IMG/VR virus record: IMGVR_UViG_3300044522_000179
Coordinates: 1-64,000 of that record
Strand: one strand, 5' to 3'
DNA from: a virus
DNA length: 64,000 nucleotides
Below the pieces are notes generated by a model. It saw only the letters and a list, made by a program, of their open reading frames with translations. It did not search any database and was not told where the DNA came from. Below, one piece after another: positions 24,145 through 34,100 of the stretch. The translations under genes were made by a program, and so were the position numbers. Position 1 is the stretch's first letter. The number at the start of each line of letters is the position of its first letter.

Positions 24145-24565
24145 GACTTACGATTCCAGAGTCATATACTTCTAGGTTTTCTGTAAGTGCTGGATTAATA
24201 GATGATATTTGAACTATAGCCCTTACTGACTGTGTTCCTGTTTTTAAAAATGAATAGTTTTGTGATCCAGATGTTCCTAGATAAGACGGAGTTGCTCCAT
24301 CAAACCCTACAAAGATATCATAGGTTATTTGTATTGAAACTTCTCCTACTGCCCAATTTAGAAAAATTGTATTACCAATAATATTAAGATCTCCTGGGCC
24401 AGTAACAACAGCCTCAGAACCAAGAATAAATATTTTTGAATATGCTGACTTTCTGTTTTTATCTTCTGCTATTAATCTAAATCTTAAAACTCTTGAATTA
24501 GACGATGTTACTTTTCCAAGTAAATCTTTTTTAATAATAACATTTTTTATTCCTTTGTCTGCCAT
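24137..24565 (-). CDS. Minor tail protein with fibronectin-III-like fold
   Basis: 142 residues, beta-rich: VLRFRLIAEDKNRKSAYSKI, NTIFLNWAVGEVSIQITYDI, FLKTGTQSVRAIVQI. The alternating pattern and the Trp strand suggest an FnIII/Ig-like tail module. TAATG overlap with the upstream gene. Virion location is inferred from the tail operon. Confidence 0.5.
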   Translation of the reverse strand: MADKGIKNVIIKKDLLGKVTSSNSRVLRFRLIAEDKNRKSAYSKIFILGSEAVVTGPGDLNIIGNTIFLNWAVGEVSIQITYDIFVGFDGATPSYLGTSGSQNYSFLKTGTQSVRAIVQISSINPALTENLEVYDSGIVSLV

Positions 24566-25719
24566 TATCCAACATCCAAGGCAAATCTAAACTCAATATA
24601 GTTTGTTGTGTTTGCTGATTTTATAATTGGTTTTGCACCTACACTTTTAATTACAGAGTATCCAGTAAGTCCATACAAAGAATTTGTAGAAGTAATATTT
24701 TCAAGTCTTAGCCCATCTAAACAAACATAAAATAAGTCAGAAGGCAATCCAGCCTCTGTTACGCAAGCATAAATTTTTGCTACAGTAACTTCTCTCCAGT
24801 CAAAGTTATCTGTTTTGTTTAAATCTTTAAGTGCTTTTGTAGCAACAACGTATCTGTTTAAAGCAAAATTTGTTTCTTTTACTGCTGTTCCAGCAGAGTA
24901 TCCTACATCATCAATATCTACCTCAAACCTTGCATACTCTTGTGAAGAGTTTAAGCCAGTATAAGAAAATTCCAATAAAATTTTAACATTGTCTGGCACT
25001 GTATTGGAGTTGGCAACTTTATTAACAACAGAAAATGCTAATCTTAGTTCATCTAATGGACTATTTTTTGTAAGATCTACTGCTGTATCGTTTAGCCTTA
25101 TGTATTTAGATCCAGTGCCAACTACAATTTTACCTAACTGGTTACTTGTAAGGGTTGAATCATTTCCAACTATAGCAATAATATTATTTAAGAATCTACA
25201 TCTTTCATTTCTTGCAACTCTGTCTGACTGAGTAAATATTCTATTGTCTGCATTTGTCTTAAATACATTGAGGGACTGGTTTATAATCCCGTTTTCTGCA
25301 ACACCATCAAGTGGTTCATATTTTGATTCTATATCAATTGCAGCAGAACCAAATGGTTGATATAGCCAGTTGTCAGTATCTGCAAAAGAATAAATTGTTC
25401 GGCTATCAAAAGATCCAGCAATTGGGTTTGACGCAGCAGAGAATATTCCAACCTCAGTAATCTCATATCTTTCTTCTGTTGGCAACTCTGCTGTTAATAC
25501 TACCTTATCTATCCCGCCCTCATTTACGAATCCTCTAGAAATAATAGGAACACGAAACATCTCAAAATCTAAGGAATTTTTTAGTGCATAGTCTCCAAAA
25601 ACACCCCCATCAGAAGCCACTGGGCTAGGCCCACAGCCCACAGCAATGTGTGAGGCATATGATTGTGTCTGACCCACAAGATACTTGGCTAAAAGATTTT
25701 TACCTATATTAGTTATCAT
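24565..25719 (-). CDS. Minor tail/baseplate protein
   Basis: 384 residues. N-terminal NIGKNLLAKYLVGQTQSYASHIAVGCG and ERYEITEVGIF recall the conserved start of phage baseplate or tail-fibre-network proteins (T4 gp12/P2-type N-terminal motifs in many siphophages). The rest is beta-rich. TAATG overlaps at both ends show tight coupling. Exact role unknown. Confidence 0.6.
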   Translation of the reverse strand: MITNIGKNLLAKYLVGQTQSYASHIAVGCGPSPVASDGGVFGDYALKNSLDFEMFRVPIISRGFVNEGGIDKVVLTAELPTEERYEITEVGIFSAASNPIAGSFDSRTIYSFADTDNWLYQPFGSAAIDIESKYEPLDGVAENGIINQSLNVFKTNADNRIFTQSDRVARNERCRFLNNIIAIVGNDSTLTSNQLGKIVVGTGSKYIRLNDTAVDLTKNSPLDELRLAFSVVNKVANSNTVPDNVKILLEFSYTGLNSSQEYARFEVDIDDVGYSAGTAVKETNFALNRYVVATKALKDLNKTDNFDWREVTVAKIYACVTEAGLPSDLFYVCLDGLRLENITSTNSLYGLTGYSVIKSVGAKPIIKSANTTNYIEFRFALDVG

Positions 25720-26237
25720 TAATTACTCCCACTATGTATTGTATCATCAAAAATACTTCCACTGTTCAATATATTAATTTCTGCTTGCTCGCCCTCTTTG
25801 ACATTAACTAAGTTAATAACTAGGTCTCCGCTTATCGGATCTATGTAGACTGACTTACAGTTTGGAACTTTAACTCCATCCACCAGATCATATCCTGTAC
25901 CACAAACTGGCAGATGGTCAAATATGGATAAAGATAAAGACTTAAGATACGAATCAGATGCCTGGAGTCTTAAAACATTATTTGGATTGTATTGTAGATA
26001 TAAATCTGTCAAATTTTTAATCGGGGTATAAATAACCTTTTGTCCATTTACCAGGTCATGCCTAGATATAGTGGCAAGTTCATATCCTCCAATATCCTCA
26101 AATATAAGGTCTGTCATTATTTCAATAGACATGGCCTCATCATTTAAAAGAATTAAATCTGGAGTAGCAATTTTTACTGAGTTATCTTGAGATGCACTTT
26201 CTGGATATGGAAGATTTGCTGTTGCGCTTGTTGTCAT
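25719..26237 (-). CDS. Minor tail protein, unknown fold
   Basis: 172 residues with no motif I recognise. Segments RHDLVNGQKVIYTPIKNL and DPISGDLVINLVNVKEGE are beta-like. One CGTGYDLVDGVKVPNC segment holds two Cys. Sits between the large tail-hub protein and the baseplate-like protein with TAATG couplings. Confidence 0.55.
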   Translation of the reverse strand: MTTSATANLPYPESASQDNSVKIATPDLILLNDEAMSIEIMTDLIFEDIGGYELATISRHDLVNGQKVIYTPIKNLTDLYLQYNPNNVLRLQASDSYLKSLSLSIFDHLPVCGTGYDLVDGVKVPNCKSVYIDPISGDLVINLVNVKEGEQAEINILNSGSIFDDTIHSGSN

Positions 26238-29200
26238 TATAGAACCTCACTTAAAAATACTGTCATGTCTGGACCACTTGGACCTCTTGAAAAATCAATA
26301 TTATATACAACGAACCTGCTTGATGCATTTGATGCCATACTTATTCCGTTTTCTTGATAGTCTAAACTTACTATGTCACCAAGTTGAATTGTAGGGATTG
26401 CAAATATTTTAACTCCAATAGACTTTCTTGGCTTTGATGTTTTTTCAACCATCCACTTCATTAAGTTTGATGCTTCATCTTGTGATTGAATATACGGAGT
26501 AGTTAATGAAAAATCTTTTTTCCCATAAGTCATTCTGCTTAATTTTATATCTTGATAATCTTGTTTAAATTTAAAAGGATTTGAAATTAATTTATCTGCA
26601 ACAAACTGTGGGTTTGATTCAAGAGTATTCTTATTAAAATATTCATCGACTGTTAGGTTGTTATCTGACTCCTGTGTAAAAGTAATTCCCTGAATTCTTA
26701 AATAGTTCCCACTTGTTTCATCTAGACTAAGTGCAGTGTCTGTTGCATTAAATATCATAAACTCAGCACCGTATGATCCTGCTCTAAAACCAGAAACGAC
26801 ATATCCTTTTATTTTATTAAATGTTGGAGAGATTTTTGCAGTTAATGCTGGATAAGCCTTATCATATTTAAAATTAAACACTGCTGCTTCTCTCATGATG
26901 CTGCCAAACTCTTCAAAATATATGTCATACTTTGGAGGTTCTGAAGAACCAATTCCAGAAAGATATGTATTTTGTATCAAACCACTGATTGCATATTTTC
27001 TAAAAGACTCATTTGCGTCAATTTCAGAATCTCCAAATACAGAATTTACTGGTGCGCCCAAAGAGAATGATGTGTTTTGAGAATAGTTATTACATAGGGC
27101 ATAAACATTTTCAAACATTGCTCTTGAAGACCCTCTTGTAAATAATGCTATGTTAGAGTATACTGGAAGTGGATCATTATCATCTACTGTTTTTATTAGT
27201 TTGCCGTTAATGTATAAGTAGAATCTTCTTGTCTTTCCTATGTCTTCATATTCTACTGCTAAATCATATACCGTTGGATTTTCTTCAGCAAAAACTCTTG
27301 ACTGTCCAGTAAATCTTCCATCATCAACAGTGATTGTAGCAAGACCATCCCAAAGTCCTACAGGAATGGCTTTGCCATTATTAGATTTTACTTTGTAGAA
27401 AAAAACATTACTAACGCTTTGTCTATCTGTTTCTGAAAGATTACCTAGTCCAAGTGCTGCTATCTCAAAATAATATCCTACATTTGTTGTTGGATTTAAC
27501 ATTACTGCAATTCCAGCAGAACCACCAGCAACGTTAATATTTTTATCTGGCGTAGAACCATTTACAACATAGTAAGTTGAAGATCCATTAGTTGTCTGAC
27601 CACGGTCTTCATTGCTTTCAATCTTGCCAATAATTCTTAGTCTTGTTCCAAAGTGTTTATACTTTTTCCCTTCTAATGATTTATGAACATATGAAATAAA
27701 ATTTCTTGGCTTTTCTTTAGTAGCAAAGTTTGGACCAGTTAAAGAAAGTGCTGATGATTGAACCGAACCTGGAACTTGTTGAGTATTTGTGGTTATCTCT
27801 CCTACAATAGAGGTTGACAGAAAGTTTTTAATAATTCCGCTTCTAGATGAAGTTCTTGCTAAAGCATCAGAAGATATTCCAGAGTCAGTTAATTTTCCAG
27901 ATGAAGCAACGGTGGTTGCAGGTAAAGTTAAATCTTTTTGAAACAAATACTCTGATGACATGTAACAACCTTTAACATTGTCATCTGATTTCCAGTAGTC
28001 AGCAATTCCAGCATTATGTGCAACAACAGTAGTTCCAAATTGTCCACGACCATGCTTTTGAACTTCTCCATTTTGTAATCTAATAACACCAGATTGCTCA
28101 AAATATTTTGGTTCAGAATAAATTCTTACAAGGCCAGTTGGATATATCTTTCCATTGAATGGAAGTTTAGAAAAATAATTTTGATAGTCTTCTGTAGAAG
28201 TTATCCAAACATTTCCAAAACCAGTAACGTTGTATTGAACTGCATCATATTTTATAATTTCTCCTTGTGAATAAAAATATCCATTATATCTTGTAATCCA
28301 ATACGCTGCTTCACCAAGACTAAATGTATTATTAATTACAATGTTATTTTTTACAATTGGAACATCTGCCGAAAGATTAGAGTTTAGTGGTATAGCACTA
28401 AGAACATATGCCGACTGTCTATTTACTTCGTTATTTATTGATTTTGTATTTTCTGTTCCAGAAACTTCCCACAATAGGGCAGGCTTATAAGTGTAAAATC
28501 TTTCATCATCTAAGAGGCTTGCCTGCCTTAGAGAACCGATAGATCTTTGTATATGTCTTGTTGTGTAATTAATTACTCCATCATTGTAGACATTGTTTGT
28601 CTGGCTAGATACAGAAATCACATTTGCAAGTTTAGCATTTGCAAGTGTTTTATTTTTAATTTCATTATCTTGAAACAGATCGTTAGTTCCCCTAAGTTCA
28701 AATGTTGTTGGTCTTTGTTCTTTTGTTGGCATAATATAGTCTTTGCTCATCATAACAAAGTTATTGTATTCATCAAAAAACATTGCAGTTTGAGTTGATA
28801 CCGCTAAATCTTGAAGAATTTGTGCAACGCTGTTGTCTGGCCCAACAAAGAAATATGGAATTATTGTTTCTTTTTCATTTGCCACTCTTCTAAATGTGTA
28901 ATTAGAAAAACCAATATGGTCTAATAAAAGAGAAACAGCAGAACTTACAGATACTTCTGTCATTAATATTTGTGGTGCAGTTATTGATTCTAGATACCAA
29001 TACATATCTCTTAAGGAAAGGGACACAGTTTTATTCATAAGATCCTGCTTGGGAAATGAATCGGCATATAGTGTTTTAATTGGAACCCAGTAATCCCAGC
29101 CTGCAACATCAACAATTACTTCATAAAACTTAAACTGAACATGTCTATTTATATATTTTGCTATAATACTTGACTGATTGTTTTCATTAAATGCTTGATC

Positions 29201-30529
29201 ATAATCAAATATATTAATATTTCCATTAGATGCAATTAACTGTCCAACTGGTAAACCACTTAGCCCAAGATCTGATGCACTTTTATTAATTGAATAGTCT
29301 AAAGTTTTATCAGATACATTTAAAACAAGTCTTGGAGATATTTCTATAAGGTCAAAGGTTGAGTCTTTTACGTTCATTGAGTCAACGACAATTCTAATTC
29401 CAGAGATATATTCAAACTCTCTATACTGTTCTTTTCCATCTAATGATTTAGTAAATACATTTGGAGATGTAGCATCTACTACAAAGTTTGTAAGTCTATC
29501 TACTGTCTCATCCTGGATATACCAACCATACTTTGGGGTTATGATTGTATAATCTGTACCGTTCCAAATATAAAACTTGCCTATATCGTTTTCATTTTCT
29601 TTAATAAGATAAGCATATCCAACTACAGACTGCTCAGGAAGCAAAGAAATACTTGAGTATACTTCTGCAAAAACAAAATTTGCTTTCCATTCATCTGGAA
29701 CAATTAGTCCATAGGATATTTCAACATAGCCATCACTTTTGATAACTGAAGATCCGTCTACTCTTCGTATTGCGGGATTAAATGAGATAACATCTTGCCA
29801 GTTTGAATCTTTTAAGAACTGAATCTTCCATTTAGTTGGAACCTTTTGATTTAACTCTCCAAAGAATGGATCTGAAAATGCTCCAGTTGGGGATGAGAAG
29901 GGGCCTAGATTTTCTGTACCAGTATGGGTTTGCATCTTAACAACAACTCTATTGGCTGGAATTTTTTCTTTATAGACAACAAAAGGACAAGCATCTTCTA
30001 TAGAGTTTTGAGAACCTCTTACCTTTGAGGCAATTCCGTATTCTTGACCAGACTCTGTTCTGTATGAAGTCCAATACTTAAACTTATCATTTTTATCTGG
30101 CATATAGTACCTTGGCCTATCGGCCATAACTAGATTTGGGTGGTGCAGTTTTCCGTTCTCAAAGAACACTGCCTTGTTAATTCCAGATCTTGGTCTAAAC
30201 TGATTAAAGCATTCCTCTAAAGAATAAAGAGTTTTTAACTTTTCTTTCTTTGTTAAAAATGTTGTTGGAATATTGTCATTGTCAAATGTTCCATCTACAA
30301 GAGTATCTGCATCAGTTGCTCCTGTATAAAAATTTCCATCATCATTAATATCAAAACCTGTTGGAAGTGATGAATAAATAGATCCAGACTGCGTTGGTCT
30401 ATATCTATAGTTACCAATATGTTTTATATTGGTTGGTATGTTCATATTCCATTCTGCTGTTATTATTGACTTGTTCCGTACCGTCGGAGAAGTCTCTAAA
30501 AATGTTTGCAGGTCTTTGTCTTCAAACAT
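26237..30529 (-). CDS. Large minor tail protein (tail-hub/tip) with LamG-like module
   Basis: 1430 residues. The N-terminal half (~1-560) contains long beta regions and a segment VSLSLRDMYWYLES then SAVSLLLDHIGFSNY, resembling tail-hub proteins of siphophages. Residues ~930-1110 read as a concanavalin/LamG-like jelly roll (GTRLRIIGKIES...RRFYLYINGKLIKTVDD). The C-terminal end (LGDIVSLDYQENGI) is again hub-like. Probably the central tip protein, which positions receptor-binding parts. TAATG overlap on both sides. Confidence 0.65.
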   Translation of the reverse strand: MFEDKDLQTFLETSPTVRNKSIITAEWNMNIPTNIKHIGNYRYRPTQSGSIYSSLPTGFDINDDGNFYTGATDADTLVDGTFDNDNIPTTFLTKKEKLKTLYSLEECFNQFRPRSGINKAVFFENGKLHHPNLVMADRPRYYMPDKNDKFKYWTSYRTESGQEYGIASKVRGSQNSIEDACPFVVYKEKIPANRVVVKMQTHTGTENLGPFSSPTGAFSDPFFGELNQKVPTKWKIQFLKDSNWQDVISFNPAIRRVDGSSVIKSDGYVEISYGLIVPDEWKANFVFAEVYSSISLLPEQSVVGYAYLIKENENDIGKFYIWNGTDYTIITPKYGWYIQDETVDRLTNFVVDATSPNVFTKSLDGKEQYREFEYISGIRIVVDSMNVKDSTFDLIEISPRLVLNVSDKTLDYSINKSASDLGLSGLPVGQLIASNGNINIFDYDQAFNENNQSSIIAKYINRHVQFKFYEVIVDVAGWDYWVPIKTLYADSFPKQDLMNKTVSLSLRDMYWYLESITAPQILMTEVSVSSAVSLLLDHIGFSNYTFRRVANEKETIIPYFFVGPDNSVAQILQDLAVSTQTAMFFDEYNNFVMMSKDYIMPTKEQRPTTFELRGTNDLFQDNEIKNKTLANAKLANVISVSSQTNNVYNDGVINYTTRHIQRSIGSLRQASLLDDERFYTYKPALLWEVSGTENTKSINNEVNRQSAYVLSAIPLNSNLSADVPIVKNNIVINNTFSLGEAAYWITRYNGYFYSQGEIIKYDAVQYNVTGFGNVWITSTEDYQNYFSKLPFNGKIYPTGLVRIYSEPKYFEQSGVIRLQNGEVQKHGRGQFGTTVVAHNAGIADYWKSDDNVKGCYMSSEYLFQKDLTLPATTVASSGKLTDSGISSDALARTSSRSGIIKNFLSTSIVGEITTNTQQVPGSVQSSALSLTGPNFATKEKPRNFISYVHKSLEGKKYKHFGTRLRIIGKIESNEDRGQTTNGSSTYYVVNGSTPDKNINVAGGSAGIAVMLNPTTNVGYYFEIAALGLGNLSETDRQSVSNVFFYKVKSNNGKAIPVGLWDGLATITVDDGRFTGQSRVFAEENPTVYDLAVEYEDIGKTRRFYLYINGKLIKTVDDNDPLPVYSNIALFTRGSSRAMFENVYALCNNYSQNTSFSLGAPVNSVFGDSEIDANESFRKYAISGLIQNTYLSGIGSSEPPKYDIYFEEFGSIMREAAVFNFKYDKAYPALTAKISPTFNKIKGYVVSGFRAGSYGAEFMIFNATDTALSLDETSGNYLRIQGITFTQESDNNLTVDEYFNKNTLESNPQFVADKLISNPFKFKQDYQDIKLSRMTYGKKDFSLTTPYIQSQDEASNLMKWMVEKTSKPRKSIGVKIFAIPTIQLGDIVSLDYQENGISMASNASSRFVVYNIDFSRGPSGPDMTVFLSEVL

Positions 30530-31164
30530 TATACTTCTTCCAAAGTTATTGAGACGTTCCAGTAATCAAAGTTAGTTCCTCTTTTTTCAACAGAATATGA
30601 AAAATCACTAATAAACATTTCTATAAGTTGATTGTATTGCCCAAGGTGGTCGTATGGTTCTGATGTTCCCTTAAAAATTCCTTTTCTATCATATGCAAGA
30701 AATACCCAGAAAGATCCCTTATGTGAATCATACCACTCAAGCATATCTGCTCCACCTGCTCCGCCATCAGTTGTATAGGATACATATGGAGAGGCTCCAG
30801 TAACAGTATCAAAACTTGGAATGTTTGCATGGGATCTAGAAGGAATTAAATTCCAACTTGTACTTAGTGTTATTTTGTCTGCAATATGATATGATCTCAT
30901 GCGACCATTAATCATTCTTTCACGCTTTTCAATTCTTTCTTCTGAAAAATCAAGTGGCTGTCTATTATCATCAGTAATAAACAAGAATTGATCTAAAAGG
31001 GTTTGGTCTTCAACACTTTCTGGGTCTACTCCAACTTCATATCCGTAGGGGATGTACAAACCATCTTTAAGAGTGCCAGAGTTTTCAGACCACAGCATAC
31101 CGCTTGGTCTGTTGTATTTCTTACGACCCTGAACATAGGTGACTCTTGGATCAATTTCTGGCAT
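30529..31164 (-). CDS. Distal tail-type minor tail protein
   Basis: 211 residues. Starts inside the tape-measure 3' end (14-nt overlap), the standard place for the distal tail protein. Beta-rich segments: ITLSTSWNLIPSR, GSFWVFLAYDRKGIF and FDYWNVSITLEEV. Forms the ring joining tail tube and tip (inference from position). Confidence 0.6.
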   Translation of the reverse strand: MPEIDPRVTYVQGRKKYNRPSGMLWSENSGTLKDGLYIPYGYEVGVDPESVEDQTLLDQFLFITDDNRQPLDFSEERIEKRERMINGRMRSYHIADKITLSTSWNLIPSRSHANIPSFDTVTGASPYVSYTTDGGAGGADMLEWYDSHKGSFWVFLAYDRKGIFKGTSEPYDHLGQYNQLIEMFISDFSYSVEKRGTNFDYWNVSITLEEV

Positions 31165-34100
31165 TTAATGACACCCCTCTAATTCTTCTATCATCAACTT
31201 GTTTAATTGTTGACATCACTGCTTGTGCAATTTCATTTGGATTAGCATTTGTTTTTGCATTAACAGTTAATGTATATGTATTATTATACACTGCCCCGCT
31301 ATTAAGATCTCCATTATTCATTTTTTTCATATGATCTACACCGTAAGAATCTACAGCATACTTGCTCATTACAAATTCTCCTGGAGTTAGCATTGCTGGC
31401 ACTGTATCAGTACCCTTTGCAAAACCACCTGCAGCAAACATTTTTGGAACCATTCCGCCTGCACTTAGCCCCATAGACTTCATTGCTTGTCCAGTATATC
31501 GTGCCGTAGATAGCGCTCCTGCTGTTCCACCTAAAGACTTTGTCATTGTTTTTGAACTTAAAAGCGCTCTTGACATATTAATTGCAATTGATTCTGGAGA
31601 AAGATTTCCTTCAGCAAGAGCAACGGCCTTGTTTAAACTTGTAGTATTTGTTGCTTTTCTAATAGCAAGCGCTGAAATTCCAGCAGCAACTTTTCCAATC
31701 TCTGCTGACTGACTTTCAAGTTCTGCAATGGCTGCTGCTGCTGCTAACGCTGCTGCAGTTGCTTCTGAAAGAGCAGCATTTGCTTCTGCTTCTGCATCTG
31801 CTGCTGCTTTGTGAGCATCTTCTGCTTCTTTATTTGCTTCAGGTGATGCCTCTGGATCTGGAACATATGGCTTTGAAATTATTGGACTTGGTCCTTGTGC
31901 TGCAGAGTTACTTGATGTATTCCCTGGTTGAGCCTGATATGCTGCAATAAGTTTTGCTTGAATCTCTAGTGCAAGTTTCATAGAATCAACAAATGCTGCG
32001 CTCTTAATTAAGGCAAGGTCTACTTGATTTTTAATTGCTTCCCAAGCATCTTTTGTTAATCCAAGAACGGTAAGACCTTCTATATCTTTGTCTAATACTA
32101 TTTGTCTTAAACGAATAAACTCTTGTGCTGGTTCTAGTTTATCTTCTTCAATTTTAAATATTTTATCTTGAAGATCTTTAATTTCTTTTTCAAGGTCTAG
32201 TCTAGTTTTTCCACCCTGAGTTTTTACTCTAGACAATTCATATTCTCTAGATTTTTCTATTGCATCTTTTTGTTTTGTTACAGCATCTGCTGCTGCCTGG
32301 GCTCTCATATCCTGTACGGCCCGTGCTGCTGCTGAAATATCGCCAGAGGTTAGTGCCTCAGCAAGAGTTAGTTGACCCTTTTGCTGATTAGAAATGGAAG
32401 AGTTTAACTTTTCTACTTCATCTAAAGCCTTAATTCTTTCATCATACTTATCATTAATTTTTTGCTCTTGATCTTCAATACCTTTTAGTGCTGCTTCTTT
32501 ATCATCTATCTCATATTGAATTGCTGCAATTGTATTTTGTGCCTCTTTAATTATTGCATTTTGTGATTTTGTATCTATTTTAAACTGTATGTTTAGTGCT
32601 GTCTCTTGAACATCAAAAGCCTGCATTGCATTGCCAAACCCCTTATCAAATAAACCTTGCATAAATTCAACGGTAGACTTTAATTGATTTAGTCTTGTAT
32701 TAAACAACTCAACTAATTCACTTAACTCTCCTAATGCAGCCATAATAACTGCTGGTGGTGCTCCAATTGTTTGCAACCTCTTTACTTGTGCTTCTTTTGC
32801 TTCTAACTGACTTTCCATTAATTTTAAGTTTTCATCTGATGAAATTGCAAAAGCATCTTCTGCTCCATACTTTGATCTTAGTCTTCCTTCTTGAATTGTG
32901 TTTTTCTTAAATTGTGCGATATCTGTTTTTACCCCGCTAATTGCTGCATATTTTTCTTTTTCTTTTGTTAAACGCTTATAATTATTAATTAAAGTTTCTA
33001 GATTTTTATTACTTACGCCATTAGCAATTGCTTCTGCAATTCCTGCATCAGTAACTAATTGGTATGCCTCTGCTACTGGAACTCCAAGGTTTGCCAACTT
33101 ATTAAAGGCAGTGGATTGATTTTCAATAGCCTTGAGGTCTGCCTCCATGCTAGACTTCCAGTCACCCATAGTTATTGAGTTTAATGCTTCCTGAATATTT
33201 TTAGCATCTTCTTTTAGTGCAACAATATTTCCTTTATTGTCAAACTTAAACAATGAGTTCTTTTTCTGTTCATATACCTTTGGATCCATGCCGACGATTA
33301 GTTCGATAAAGTCTTGGCTTGTACCTAAGCCTCTTAGATCGTTTTCTATACCGCTAAATACACTGATGGTCTTGTTACCACCAAACAGTTTATCTAATGC
33401 CTTACGAGAAGCACCCCAGCCTTCTGTGACCTTGATCTGGTTCATTCTTACATCTCTTAGTTTCTTTACTAAGTCATCTAGTGGTGAGGACTGGACTTTG
33501 TTTCCATCGCCATTTGGGGTTGTTCCTGTTGGAGCCTTTGTTCCTACTGATGTATTATCTGTAACGGCTTTGTATCCTTGTGCTTCTCTATATTTTTGTA
33601 TTTTATATGAAATACTACCGCTGACTCCTGCTCCTCCATGTGGTGCTGGCTCTTTGAGCCAAGCCTTATAGTCTTCACTTGCTTCAATTTGTGGTTCTGG
33701 AATATTAATTATTGATGCAATAGTAGTTGTATATACAAGTTTTTGATCATCTGTTAATGTTTTAAAATATGCTTCGTCAAAGTTTGCGGTCCCTTTAAGT
33801 TGTGGCATTATATTATAAACAGCATCTATTGTCTTTGGCTTTTGTGTTTCAATTGCATCAAGAACTCGATTTAGTTCCTCGTATGCTGTTTTATTTTTTG
33901 GATCTACATAAAAACTAACCATAAAGTCTGATGGTATAACTGTATTAAGATTATTTAATTTGATCATGTTCTTTGTAAAATCAAGAGCATCTGAGTCTTT
34001 TTCAAATGCTTCTACCTTAGTTATAAATTTTGTTTGAACTGTTTTATTAATGTCACCCTTTGCATTAAGAATGTTTTGTGCTGCTACACCTATTGACTCA